A stretch of DNA of 54,281 bases, from positions 1-54,281 of the forward strand of contig NCEE01000007.1 of NCBI GenBank assembly GCA_002280555.1. The letters run 5' to 3'. A program made the position numbers and the translations under genes. The notes under the pieces are model-generated. The model worked only from the letters and a program-made list of their open reading frames with translations. It did no database searches and was not told where the DNA came from. This document shows positions 1-9,001 of this stretch, in pieces. Position 1 is the first letter of the stretch. Every line of letters starts with the position of its first letter. Source of the DNA: Sphingomonas sp. 32-62-10 (GTDB lineage: Bacteria; Pseudomonadota; Alphaproteobacteria; Sphingomonadales; Sphingomonadaceae).

Positions 1-1323
1 GATGCGGTGCTGTTCCTGGTCGGCTGCGACAAGACGATCCCTGCCGCCGCTATGGCCGCCGCGCGGCTCGATCTGCCCTCGGTCATCTTATACGGCGGTT
101 CGATCATGCCCGGACGCCTGGGCGACAAGGCGCTCACGATCCAGGACGTGTTCGAGGCCGTTGGCGGGCACGGGGCGGGCACGGTGAACGATGCCGAGTT
201 GCTCGCAGTGGAGAAAGCCGCCTGCCCCGGTGCCGGCGCCTGTGGCGGGCAATTCACCGCCAACACGATGGCGCTCGCGATGAGCTTTTTGGGCCTTTCG
301 CCTATTGGGCTGAACGACGTGCCCGCCGTTCATCCTGACAAGGCGGGCGCCGCGAAGGAAGCGGGCCGTGTGCTGATGGATGCGGTTCGCGCCGGTCGCA
401 ATGCGCGCAGCCTGATCACACCCGCCAGCCTGAAAAACGCGATTGTCGCAGGCACGGCAACCGCCGGATCGACCAACCTCGTGCTCCACCTGCTCGCCAT
501 TGCGCGTGAAGCAGGCATCCCTGAGAGCGACTTTGCGATCGACCTGTTCGACGACATTTCGCGCTCCACCCCGGTGATCGCCGATCTGAAGCCCGGCGGG
601 CGGTTCATGGCGCCTGATATGTCGGCGGCGGGCGGCACCGCACTGCTCGGGCGGCGGCTGATGGAGGCGGGACTGATCACCGATACGCCGACCGTGACCG
701 GGCACAGCCTGTTCGATCATTTCCGCGATGCCCCCGAAACGCCGGGGCAAGAAGTTATTCTGACGGCCGATGCGCCGCTCAAACCGCGCGGTGGCTATGG
801 CATTCTCTATGGCAATATCGCGCCTGAGGGGTGCGTAGTGAAGCTGGCCGGGCATGATCGGATGCGCCATGAGGGCCCGGCAAAGGTGTTCGACGGCGAG
901 GAAGCCACCTTTGCTGCCGTGGCGGCGGGCGAAATCGAACCCGGCGACGTCGTCGTCATCCGGGGCGAAGGGCCGGTCGGCGGCCCGGGGATGCGCGAAA
1001 TGCTCGGGGTGACCGCCGCGATTCAGGGGCGTGGGCTGGGTGACAGCGTAGCGCTCGTCACCGACGGGCGTTTCTCGGGCGCGACCTATGGTTTCATGGT
1101 CGGGCATATCTCACCCGAAATGGCGCGCGGCGGGCCGATCGGGCGGCTGCGCACCGGTGACCGAATCATCATCGATGTCGAAGGGCGCACGATCTCGACC
1201 GATGCCGATCTCGACAGCCGACCGGCCGCGCCGCCCATCGCGCGCGACGTAACCGGCGCTTTCGCCAAATATGCGCGGCTGGTGGGTTCGGCATCGCAGG
1301 GGGCCGTCACCAGCGGGGCCTGA
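1..1323 (+). CDS. ilvD: Dihydroxy-acid dehydratase, 3' part (5' end outside window)
   Basis: The enzyme dehydrates 2,3-dihydroxy-3-methylbutanoate and its methylvalerate homologue to the 2-oxo acids in valine and isoleucine synthesis, in the cytosol, using an iron-sulfur cluster. The frame is open from base 1 and 440 residues are visible; family members of this type have about 570-580, so roughly 130 N-terminal residues lie to the left. Cluster cysteines are seen in GCDKT (visible residue 9) and in CPGAGACGG (residues 75 and 81). The late TDGRFSGATYG motif and the GPxGGPGMREM stretch are hallmarks of IlvD/Edd enzymes. Overall wording fits the shorter actinobacterial/alphaproteobacterial IlvD type better than phosphogluconate dehydratase, but a sugar-acid dehydratase cannot be excluded without a tree. 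It converges on the next gene with a 12-bp gap. Confidence 0.88.
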   Translation, partial: DAVLFLVGCDKTIPAAAMAAARLDLPSVILYGGSIMPGRLGDKALTIQDVFEAVGGHGAGTVNDAELLAVEKAACPGAGACGGQFTANTMALAMSFLGLSPIGLNDVPAVHPDKAGAAKEAGRVLMDAVRAGRNARSLITPASLKNAIVAGTATAGSTNLVLHLLAIAREAGIPESDFAIDLFDDISRSTPVIADLKPGGRFMAPDMSAAGGTALLGRRLMEAGLITDTPTVTGHSLFDHFRDAPETPGQEVILTADAPLKPRGGYGILYGNIAPEGCVVKLAGHDRMRHEGPAKVFDGEEATFAAVAAGEIEPGDVVVIRGEGPVGGPGMREMLGVTAAIQGRGLGDSVALVTDGRFSGATYGFMVGHISPEMARGGPIGRLRTGDRIIIDVEGRTISTDADLDSRPAAPPIARDVTGAFAKYARLVGSASQGAVTSGA

Positions 1324-1335
1324 TCAATGCCCTGA

Positions 1336-2283
1336 TCAGTGCGCGGCGGCGGCGCCCTTTTTGTGCGGGATCAGATGAAGCACGCCGACAATCGCGCCGC
1401 CGACGATCAAGCCAACAATCGCAGAGCCGATCGCGCCGACGAGCCATTCCAGAACCGGGCCGATGGCAGGAATCGCTTCTGCTGCGGCATGAGCTGAATC
1501 GTGCACCAGATGGGGTATCGTCTCGAGGTGGAATACCTCCAGCCCGTGCACGATAATGCCCCCGCCAACCCATAGCATCGCAGCAGTCCCGATTGTCGCC
1601 AGCGCGGTGAGCAGGATCGGCATTGCCGTCACCAACCCACGCCCAAAGGCCTGCACGCCATTCGGCTTGCGCCGAGCGAGGTTCAGCCCGATATCGTCCA
1701 TCTTCACGATCAGCGCGACAGCACCATAGACCGCCGCCGTTATGGCGATGCCGACCAGCGCAAGCACCAGCGCTTGCTGCACGATTCCCATCGTTGGTAG
1801 CTCGGCGAGTGCGATCGCCATGATCTCCGCTGATAGGATCAGATCAGTACGGATCGCCCCACTCACCTGGCGGTCTTCGAGTTCACGCGGATCGGTGATC
1901 GTAGTTGCTTCCTCGCCATGATCGACGCCTGAAAGCTTCTCGAGCAGCTTTTCGGCCCCTTCGAAACAGAGATAGGCCCCGCCGATCATCAGGATCGGGG
2001 TGATCGCCCAGGGCGCGAAATAGCTGAGCGCCAGCGCGGCGGGCAGCAGAAACAGGATCTTGTTCTTGGCCGATCCCCAGGCGATCTTGGCGATGATCGG
2101 CAATTCGCGGTCAGGTGTGAGTCCCACCACATAGCCGGGGGTGACGGCAGTATCGTCGATCACGACTCCTGCGGCCTTCGCCCCCGCCTTGCCCGCAGCT
2201 GCAGCGACATCATCCACCGATGCTGCCGCCACTTTCGCGATCGCGGCGATATCATCCAGCAACGCGACCAAACCACCCGGCAT
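1336..2283 (-). CDS. DUF808 family inner membrane protein (YedI-like)
   Basis: This 315-residue protein matches the DUF808/YedI family, multi-pass inner membrane proteins of unknown function. A soluble N-terminal segment contains an alanine-rich helix rich in aspartate (residues 8-40) and the family-typical VVIDDTAVTP stretch. Hydrophobic segments follow at about residues 74-105, 147-192, 210-250 and 265-305, interrupted by a charged loop with a DHGEE sequence. The length is normal for the family. It ends 12 bp from the convergent ilvD stop codon. No neighbour suggests a substrate, and no function should be assumed. Confidence 0.85.
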   Translation of the reverse strand: MPGGLVALLDDIAAIAKVAAASVDDVAAAAGKAGAKAAGVVIDDTAVTPGYVVGLTPDRELPIIAKIAWGSAKNKILFLLPAALALSYFAPWAITPILMIGGAYLCFEGAEKLLEKLSGVDHGEEATTITDPRELEDRQVSGAIRTDLILSAEIMAIALAELPTMGIVQQALVLALVGIAITAAVYGAVALIVKMDDIGLNLARRKPNGVQAFGRGLVTAMPILLTALATIGTAAMLWVGGGIIVHGLEVFHLETIPHLVHDSAHAAAEAIPAIGPVLEWLVGAIGSAIVGLIVGGAIVGVLHLIPHKKGAAAAH

Positions 2284-2441
2284 TCCATTCCCCCCGTTAA
2301 GGCGCCAGCGCGCGCTCCAGTCTTAGCGTGATCCCAAACGCAAACAAAAGCCTCAACTTGCTTTTTCCGAAGGGTTCTGATGCCTGGCGGGTTAAGCCTT
2401 GGACCGCAAAGACAATGGTTGAATCGATAAGGGAGTATCCA

Positions 2442-2789
2442 ATGCGTGTGATGCTGATGATTGCCGCCACTGCTGCGCTGAGTGGCGCCGCCACGGCCCA
2501 GAACGCCATGGCACCAGTGCCACCCACCCCCATTGTCACCCAGGCACCCACACCGCCCCTGGTCACCCGCCCAGGGCTTGCCGCGAACCGTGGCGCGATG
2601 ATGCAGGCATGCCAGGCCGATTTCAAATCGCTTTGCCCCGGGATGACGCCAGGGGACGGCAAACTGGGCCCCTGTATTCGCGCCAATCAGTCCAAGCTTT
2701 CACCGGTATGCGCTTCCGCCATGCAGGCACGCCTGGGCAACGGACGAATGATGCCGCCACCGCCGCCTTCGGTTGCTCCAGCGCCCTAA
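2442..2789 (+). CDS. Small secreted cysteine-rich-repeat protein
   Basis: This 115-residue protein starts at ATG 2442, preceded by GGGAG at 2431. The longer upstream reading lacks a ribosome site, and this start gives a clean signal peptide (about residues 1-20, cleavage after ATAQ). The mature part is proline-rich at both ends (VPPTP, PPPPPS). In the middle is one unit with four cysteines (CQADFKSLCPG, GPCIRANQSKLSPVC) of the kind known from GLG1-type cysteine-rich repeats, which also occur singly in small periplasmic proteins of alphaproteobacteria. Two disulfides are likely. The function of the bacterial members is not known. It converges on the M28 peptidase gene with a 7-bp gap. Confidence 0.75.
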   Translation: MRVMLMIAATAALSGAATAQNAMAPVPPTPIVTQAPTPPLVTRPGLAANRGAMMQACQADFKSLCPGMTPGDGKLGPCIRANQSKLSPVCASAMQARLGNGRMMPPPPPSVAPAP

Positions 2790-2796
2790 CGGCCTT

Positions 2797-5061
2797 TTAC
2801 TGGATCAGCGCCCGAGCCGCATCGAGGCGCGTTGCATAGGCATCGATTACAGCACCCGTGCGTCGCGCATATTCCATGGCATCGGCAAAGCGCCGTTCCT
2901 CGATCGCTTCGCGCACACCCGGCAACGTCTTGGCGCCATATCCCGTGAAGCGTCCGGGCGCGTAGATCAGGTTGCGGAACCAGGGCCGACCGGGCAGCCC
3001 GCGATCGTCGATCAGCAGCTGATCGATCGTGGCGAGCAGCGCGTTCAGCTTCTGGCGCGTCACTGGCGTGAGGCTCGCGCCTTTGGTGGCAAAGGCAGCA
3101 TCAAAAGCGCTGGCACTCGCCTTGAGCCGATCGATCGCTGTATCCAGCGCGCCGAAATCGATCACTGGCGTCATTTGAACCAGGGGCGGCGGCGCCACCG
3201 GATCGAGCGGATCGCTCGCAAGGCCGAACGCGCCAGCCTCGATCAGCTTCACACGCTTTTCATCGCTCTCCCGTCGATCGGCGGCGAGTTTCTTCACCTC
3301 GGCAAGATAACCGGCCACCGTCGTCGCGAAATCACCAAAGCGTTGTGGCGGTGTGTCGGCATCGGCCATGCGCAGCACGAGCCGACCGACGGTTTTTGAC
3401 AACACCGTGCCATAGACCAGGCCGGGATCATCAAAGGTCGTCATGTGATGATAGCTATCATAAATCGAATGATAGACACCGTCGCCCTGATCTTCCCCGC
3501 CATAGCCGATATTGAGCGCTGGCAGGCCAATATGCTGGAGGAAGGCGGAGTAATCCGAGCCTGATCCCAGCGCGCCCATCTGAAGATCACCGCCCGCTTC
3601 GGCACTCGCCAGCAGATCGGGCGGGAAAGATTGGCCGCCAAAAGCATCGGCACGAATGCCTTTCAACAAGCGTTCGAGCACCGGTCTGCCGGTCTGCGGA
3701 TCGATGACGTCACGGCCAACATCGCTTACCAGATGCTGGAAATCATGGCTGCCCTGCGCGCTCAGGAAACCACGGCCATTGCTGTCCGTGTTGATATAAA
3801 TCAGCGCCTTGGCTTTGAGTTCGGCGGCGTGGGTTTCAACCCATTCGGTCGATCCGAGCAGCCCCGGCTCTTCCCCGTCCCAGCTGGCATAAACGATCGT
3901 TCGATCAGGCCGCCAGCCGGTCTTGAGCAGGCCGCCAAGTGCCTTGGCTTCGGACAGCATCGCGACGCTGCCCGATAACGGATCCTGGGCGCCGAACACC
4001 CAGCCATCATGGTGATTGCCGCGCACGATCCATTGATCGGGATATTTTGCGCCTTTCAAGGTGGCGATCACATTGTAGATCGGTTTGCGCGTCCAGTCAG
4101 ATTTGACGAGCAGATGCACTTTCACCGCCTCGGTGCCGCCCAGATGATAGGTAAAAGGCAGCGCGCCCCTGAAGGTTGCTGGCGCCTTTCGCCCGCCCAT
4201 CTTGCTCAGCAACTTGGTCGCGTCGCCATAGGAAATCGGTAGCGTCGGGATCTTCATGATTGTGGTCGCGTTTTCGCGCGTCAGCCGCACCGCATTTTTG
4301 GTGGCGCCGATGCCAGGGGTCAGCGGATCACCGGGGGCGACAACCAGATCGACCACCGATCCGCGCTGCACGCCGGTCGGTGGCCGCGTGCCGCCCTTGG
4401 GGTAGGGATCGCCGATGGCGTAGCCATCCTGGGCCGGGTCCGAATAAATCAGGCAGCCGATCGCCCCTTGTTCCTGCGCCAGCTTGGGCTTCAGGCCGCG
4501 CCACCCGCCGCCGTAGCGCGCGATCACGATCTTGCCCTTCACGCTGATGCCGCGCCGCGCGAGCGCCTCATAATCTGCAGGCAGGCCAAAATTCACATAG
4601 ACCAGCTCAGCGGTAACGTCGCCGTCGCCCTGATAGGCGACATACGGCACCAGCGCATTGGCGATCGCGGCTGACGACGGGTCTTCGGCTATCGTCGGCT
4701 CCTGCCCGCCCAGCGGCATTACCTCTGGAGCCCCCCCATGCGGGGTGATGATCTCAATCAGCGAGGTAAGCGGCGTCGGGTACAAAACCTGAAATGTCTC
4801 GATCTTGGCGTCCCACCCCCAGGCCTTGAACAGCGCGAGTGTTGCCTCGGCGTTGGCCTTATTGTGCGCAGAGCCAACATGATTGGGCTCGGCCGCCATG
4901 CGCTTCAGCCATTCGAGCTGGTCCTTCGCGCTGACCTGCGCATCAAATGCAGCTTCAAGCGCCGCCCCTTTGCGAGGGCCAGCCGCTGGTGATGCTGTCG
5001 CCATTAAGGCAATCGGAGTGGCCAGCGACAATGCTGTGAGCAATTTTGTGTATCTGGCCAC
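2797..5061 (-). CDS. M28 family metallopeptidase, glutamate carboxypeptidase II-like
   Basis: This is an exported zinc exopeptidase of 754 residues, close in layout to human GCPII: a PA domain (about residues 100-270), an M28 catalytic domain and a C-terminal helical dimerisation domain. The two-zinc site is intact. The ligand set is His in NHHDGW with Asp in AQDPLSG (about residues 350-360), the catalytic Glu and adjacent ligand Glu in DGEEPGLLGS, Asp in NTDSNG and His in VYHSIYDS. The expected activity is removal of a C-terminal residue from short or gamma-glutamyl peptides in the periplasm, though the exact substrate is unknown. The GTG at 5061 is preferred as start because GGGGGG lies just upstream and it puts a signal peptide (LSLATPIALMATASPAAG) at the N-terminus; an ATG at 5118 would add 19 unlikely residues. 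Confidence 0.88.
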   Translation of the reverse strand: MARYTKLLTALSLATPIALMATASPAAGPRKGAALEAAFDAQVSAKDQLEWLKRMAAEPNHVGSAHNKANAEATLALFKAWGWDAKIETFQVLYPTPLTSLIEIITPHGGAPEVMPLGGQEPTIAEDPSSAAIANALVPYVAYQGDGDVTAELVYVNFGLPADYEALARRGISVKGKIVIARYGGGWRGLKPKLAQEQGAIGCLIYSDPAQDGYAIGDPYPKGGTRPPTGVQRGSVVDLVVAPGDPLTPGIGATKNAVRLTRENATTIMKIPTLPISYGDATKLLSKMGGRKAPATFRGALPFTYHLGGTEAVKVHLLVKSDWTRKPIYNVIATLKGAKYPDQWIVRGNHHDGWVFGAQDPLSGSVAMLSEAKALGGLLKTGWRPDRTIVYASWDGEEPGLLGSTEWVETHAAELKAKALIYINTDSNGRGFLSAQGSHDFQHLVSDVGRDVIDPQTGRPVLERLLKGIRADAFGGQSFPPDLLASAEAGGDLQMGALGSGSDYSAFLQHIGLPALNIGYGGEDQGDGVYHSIYDSYHHMTTFDDPGLVYGTVLSKTVGRLVLRMADADTPPQRFGDFATTVAGYLAEVKKLAADRRESDEKRVKLIEAGAFGLASDPLDPVAPPPLVQMTPVIDFGALDTAIDRLKASASAFDAAFATKGASLTPVTRQKLNALLATIDQLLIDDRGLPGRPWFRNLIYAPGRFTGYGAKTLPGVREAIEERRFADAMEYARRTGAVIDAYATRLDAARALIQ

Positions 5062-5142
5062 GGTGTTTCCCCCCAATTTGATGGGGCAGAGTGTGACGGC
5101 CCAGCCGTTGCCCTGCAAGCAATGTTCGTGCGTCGCTCGCCT

Positions 5143-5505
5143 TCAGGGCAATGGCACTGATCGCAGCTTGGCCTCGAGCCCTTTCAGATCCTCCTCAACG
5201 ACATCGGCAAGCCGGGCTTCGAGCGCACGATAGCGGTGAAGCACATCCTGCCCCGCCGCCGTCACCCGCGCGCCGCGCGCCTGTCCGCCCCCTGCGGTTG
5301 TCTCCACCAGTCGGTCGCGAAAGCAGCGGTTCATGCTGTCCACCAGCAACCAGGCCCGGCGATAGCTCATCCCCAGCGCTCGTCCGGCGGCCGAGATTGA
5401 TCCGTGTGCGACAATTGCGTCGAGCAGATCGGCCTTGCCGGGTCCCATTGCCGGTTCGTCGCCACAAAACAGCTGGGCTTTTAGCTTCAGCGAGCCGACA
5501 CGCAT
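5143..5505 (-). CDS. ModE-type winged-helix regulator (N-terminal domain only)
   Basis: This 120-residue protein corresponds to the DNA-binding half of ModE, the molybdate-sensing regulator. It has a helix-turn-helix (LDAIVAHGSISAAGRALGMS, residues about 27-46) followed by the family-typical SYRRAWLLVDSMNR and a wing with GGGQARGARVT. The C-terminal mop (molybdate-binding) domains of full ModE (about 260 residues) are absent, so it is the short form common in alphaproteobacteria. Whether it senses molybdate or oxyanions is uncertain. No modABC genes are nearby; moaA lies about 22 kb away. It is divergent from the carbonic anhydrase gene, with 98 bp in between that may hold both promoters. Confidence 0.8.
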   Translation of the reverse strand: MRVGSLKLKAQLFCGDEPAMGPGKADLLDAIVAHGSISAAGRALGMSYRRAWLLVDSMNRCFRDRLVETTAGGGQARGARVTAAGQDVLHRYRALEARLADVVEEDLKGLEAKLRSVPLP

Positions 5506-5603
5506 CGGTTATTCCTTCCACGCGACCAGACAGGGCGCATCGGCTTGCGCGGCCATGCCGACATTGCCACTACCGATCCCAACGCACACCACAGGAGATC
5601 ACG

Positions 5604-6131
5604 ATGCCGCTGTACGAAATCGAGGGCAAGCGCCCGATTGTCGATCCGGCAGGGGCATGGGTCGCCCCGAGCGCTGATGTGATTGGCGATGTCCAGTTGG
5701 GGGCGGATAGCAGCGTGTGGTTCGGCGCGGTGATCCGGGGTGACAATACCCCGATGCTGATCGGCGCCCGCAGCAACATTCAGGAAGGCGCGATGCTCCA
5801 TTCAGACCCCGGCGCACCGCTCACGATCGGCACGGATTGCACTATCGGCCACCACGCGATCCTGCATGGCTGCACGATTGGCGATGGCGTGCTGATCGGC
5901 ATGGGCGCGATCGTCCTCAACCGCGCCGAGATCAGCGATGGCTGCATCGTCGGCGCGGGCGCGCTGGTGACGGAAGGAAAAACATTCCCGCCCGGTAGCC
6001 TGATCGTCGGCAGCCCGGCGCGCGCTATCCGCCAGCTCGATGATTCGGCAGCGGCAATGTTACGCGCATCAGCCGAGCATTATGTTGCGAAGAGCCGCGC
6101 TTATGCACAGGGGCTAACCCGCGTCGATTGA
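5604..6131 (+). CDS. Gamma-class carbonic anhydrase family protein
   Basis: This 175-residue left-handed beta-helix protein is built of hexapeptide repeats (for example VIGDVQLGADSSVWFGAVIRGD, with later turns rich in IG and VG). The residues expected to bind the metal are present: His in MLHSD and the pair in IGHHAILHG. It belongs to the YrdA/PaaY gamma carbonic anhydrase-like group, which form trimers in the cytosol and may hydrate carbon dioxide; many members have weak or no measured activity. The start at ATG 5604 is supported by AGGAG at 5593. A longer upstream frame has no ribosome site and is rejected. Confidence 0.88.
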   Translation: MPLYEIEGKRPIVDPAGAWVAPSADVIGDVQLGADSSVWFGAVIRGDNTPMLIGARSNIQEGAMLHSDPGAPLTIGTDCTIGHHAILHGCTIGDGVLIGMGAIVLNRAEISDGCIVGAGALVTEGKTFPPGSLIVGSPARAIRQLDDSAAAMLRASAEHYVAKSRAYAQGLTRVD

Positions 6132-6177
6132 CGCCGATCAGCCGCCCCTTCCGAATAACTGATGATCGAGAAAGCCT

Positions 6178-6246
6178 CCGTTCGGGCTGAGCGAAGTCGA
6201 AGCCCAAGCGCTGCGCTTGCCCTTCGACTTCGCTTAGGGCGAACGG
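6178..6246. repeat. Inverted-repeat hairpin, GAGCGAAGTCGA family, copy 1
   Basis: Arms of about 27 bases (left from 6178, right ending at 6246) pair with a few mismatches around a short loop. The core GAGCGAAGTCGAAG is shared with copies at 10013 and 51357. It sits in the gap between the convergent carbonic anhydrase and M1 peptidase genes, a position suited to a terminator acting on both strands. No run of T follows directly, so a classic intrinsic terminator is not shown. Confidence 0.85.
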
Positions 6247-6293
6247 ATGAAAAAACATGTCCGACCCAAATCATCCGGCATAAGAAAAAAGGG

Positions 6294-8885
6294 CTATTTC
6301 ACCCAGGCCTCGATGGCTGGCCGCGTACGATCGGCAAGCTGCTGGCGCACCGCCATCAACGCTACCGTCCGCTTCGCGCCGCCGCGGGATGCTTCCGGCA
6401 AGTTCTTTTCGGCATAGGCCAGGATCTTCGCCGGCATCGCCGGGTCTGCCGATCCAGCACCGAGGCTGGGAATATAGCCCGAACGGGTGCTCGCTTCGAG
6501 GAAGCCATTGACCAGATCGGGATTAGCAACGGCAAAATCGAACGCCATGTCCGAATGGCGACCGGCGATTGCCCGCAACAGGCTCGATTTCTGCGGCGCG
6601 GTGAGCTCTGTGCCCTTCAGGAGGTCGATCGCCCGATTGGCGAGCACGACGTCGCGTGCCGAACCAAGCAGCTGGATATAGCCGTTGCGGACCACCGGGT
6701 TGGTTGTTTCCCGCGTCAGTTTCAACAGTGCGTCCCATTCGGCGGGCGTCGCGTTGACGGCATAGGTCGCCAGGATCGGCCCTCGAATGGCCGGGGGAAT
6801 CGCTGTACCATCCTTCGCCAGGGCATTGACATATTTCCGAGCAGCTTCAGCTACTTCTGGATCACCATTCACACCCAATCGCCGCACCACATTTTCGCGC
6901 AGATTGGTGATCAGGGGCGATTCGCCCGGTTGTGCCTCGAAGCCAACACGCTTCATCACCGGCGCTAGGAACGCCACCGTCCGCGCCCGGACCGGCGCCT
7001 CCAGCGCGGTACCTTCCACGATGCCGATGATCGACCCGAGCTGATCAGAAACGGTCGCAAGTTCAAGTGCATTGGCATCGGGCTTCACTTCGCCAATCAA
7101 TTGCAAATAACGATCGAGCCCCTGATCGCCGCTCAGCGCCAGCGCGAAATCATCACCCAATGTGCCGAGCCGGTCGGTCAACTCCAGCTTGGTGAAATCC
7201 TTGACGATCGCGGCATGGCCGGCGTCGTCGTAGCGGGCGCGGAGATAGCTGCCCTTGTCGCGGTTGAGGACGATGGTGCCACAGCCCTGAACGTTGACCG
7301 CCGTTGGCGCGACGCCCGACACGATCGTGCTGGCGATCGGGCCGCCAACCACGCTCAGCGTCATCGGCACCCGCCATGTCTGCGCAACCTTTGACGGCGC
7401 ATCGAGGCCATAGCGGCCCTGTGAGAGGAGCACCTGCGTCTGCCCTGCCGAACAGGTCGACCCCGTCAGCGTTACCATCGGCACACCGCCCTGCAAGGTA
7501 AAGTCATGCGCGCTCGCCGTTACCGGCTTGCCCGACGCCGTTTCGAGTTCGGCCCAAAGCTGGTCGGTCTGCGTATTCCCGTATTTATATTTCGCCATAT
7601 AGGTGCGGATGCCGGCCCGAAACGCATCGGCGCCCAGCGTCGATTCGATCATGCCGATAACGGCCTGCCCCTTCTGATAGGTGATCGAATCGAAGGCTTC
7701 GCCAATCTGCTCGACGGTTTCGACTTTACGAATGATCGGATGCGTGGCGGCAGTGGCATCGAGCCCCAATGCACCTTCACGATCCTGCGCAACGGCGTTC
7801 GCTTTGGCGAACCAATCGGGGTTCAGATCATTGCTCGCCTTATTCTCCATCCACGAAGCGAAGCCCTCGTTCAGCCAGAGATCGTCCCACCACGCCATGG
7901 TGACGAGATCACCGAACCATTGGTGGGCGATTTCATGGGCGACGACAGTGAAGATACGTTCACGGCCACTTTGGGTGGCACGTGCCGGGTCAAACAACAG
8001 GGTCGGCTCAAAATAGAAGATCGCGCCCCAATTCTCCATCGCACCAAAGAACTGGCTCGAGCCTGGCCCCGCGATCATATCGAGTTTTGGCAGCGGATAA
8101 GGCTGTCCGAAATAATCATTGTAATAAGCCAGCAAGCGCTTGGCCGATGCCAGCGCATAATCGCCCTGGTCGACCACACCGCGCCGCGTGATGACCCCGA
8201 TTTCGGTTTTGCCTGCCATCACTGTCTTGCGCTCGACATCGCCCATGCCGAAAAACAGCAGATAGCTCGACATGACCGGGGTCTTATCGAACGTGTAGAT
8301 TTTTTTGCCGTCTTTGCGGGTCGAAACCTTGGCGCGCATGTTCGAAAAAGCGAGTTCCTTGGCTGGCGCGACCGCGGTCAGCCGGAACTTGGCCTTGAAT
8401 GAGGGCTCATCCCACATCGGCGCGAAGCGGCGGGCATCGGGCGCTTCGAATTGCGTCGCGAGCATTCGCGCGGGGGTGCCATCGGGATTCTTATAATCAA
8501 TCGCGAACAGGCCCGAAGCGGCATCGTTGATCTTGCCGGTCCAGGCAAAGGTCATCACATGCTTACCCGGCTTAGCCGCGGCGGGGAGTGTGACGGTCAT
8601 TTCCTGCGCATCGGCGGCGAGCACAAAGGGTGCGTCCTTACCGTCGAACGTAACCTTGCTAATCGCCAGATCAGCCGCATTCAGCTTGATCGTGCTGGTC
8701 GCCTCACGAACGACCACGGTGACCTTTTCGGTGCCCGTAAAGGTCTTGGCGGCGGCATCGGGCTCAATCTTGATGTCATACAGCACCGGGGCCACCGACT
8801 TAGGGAGCTGGCCGCTGGCGAGTGCCGGCGTCGATACGCCCATCATCAGCCCAAGCGACAGGATAGCGGCGGTAGAAAACTTCAT
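6294..8885 (-). CDS. M1 family zinc aminopeptidase, exported
   Basis: This enzyme removes N-terminal residues from peptides using one zinc ion. It has 863 residues after the chosen start at ATG 8885, preceded by GGAG at about 12 bases and giving a signal peptide (SLGLMMGVSTPALA), so it acts in the periplasm. The M1 features are complete: the substrate-binding GAMEN (about residue 280), the zinc site HEIAHQW (about residue 316) with the third ligand Glu in LWLNEGFASW, and the C-terminal ERAP1-like helical repeat domain (about residues 500-860). An upstream ATG at 8945 would hide the signal peptide and is not preferred. It is divergent from the nitronate monooxygenase gene. Confidence 0.92.
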   Translation of the reverse strand: MKFSTAAILSLGLMMGVSTPALASGQLPKSVAPVLYDIKIEPDAAAKTFTGTEKVTVVVREATSTIKLNAADLAISKVTFDGKDAPFVLAADAQEMTVTLPAAAKPGKHVMTFAWTGKINDAASGLFAIDYKNPDGTPARMLATQFEAPDARRFAPMWDEPSFKAKFRLTAVAPAKELAFSNMRAKVSTRKDGKKIYTFDKTPVMSSYLLFFGMGDVERKTVMAGKTEIGVITRRGVVDQGDYALASAKRLLAYYNDYFGQPYPLPKLDMIAGPGSSQFFGAMENWGAIFYFEPTLLFDPARATQSGRERIFTVVAHEIAHQWFGDLVTMAWWDDLWLNEGFASWMENKASNDLNPDWFAKANAVAQDREGALGLDATAATHPIIRKVETVEQIGEAFDSITYQKGQAVIGMIESTLGADAFRAGIRTYMAKYKYGNTQTDQLWAELETASGKPVTASAHDFTLQGGVPMVTLTGSTCSAGQTQVLLSQGRYGLDAPSKVAQTWRVPMTLSVVGGPIASTIVSGVAPTAVNVQGCGTIVLNRDKGSYLRARYDDAGHAAIVKDFTKLELTDRLGTLGDDFALALSGDQGLDRYLQLIGEVKPDANALELATVSDQLGSIIGIVEGTALEAPVRARTVAFLAPVMKRVGFEAQPGESPLITNLRENVVRRLGVNGDPEVAEAARKYVNALAKDGTAIPPAIRGPILATYAVNATPAEWDALLKLTRETTNPVVRNGYIQLLGSARDVVLANRAIDLLKGTELTAPQKSSLLRAIAGRHSDMAFDFAVANPDLVNGFLEASTRSGYIPSLGAGSADPAMPAKILAYAEKNLPEASRGGAKRTVALMAVRQQLADRTRPAIEAWVK

Positions 8886-9001
8886 GTGAGTCGACTCCGG
8901 GTTCGAAATATCGGCGGACCCTAAGCTTTTCAGGCAGCGATGCAATTACCGCTTCCATACCGAATGCTGGACAGAGAAATCAGTTGCGCTATGAAACGTG
9001 C

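Noticed and set aside
88..1107. A 339-residue open frame opposite ilvD
   Set aside because: Antisense shadow; composition rich in Arg, His and Gly as expected from reading a GC-rich gene backwards.
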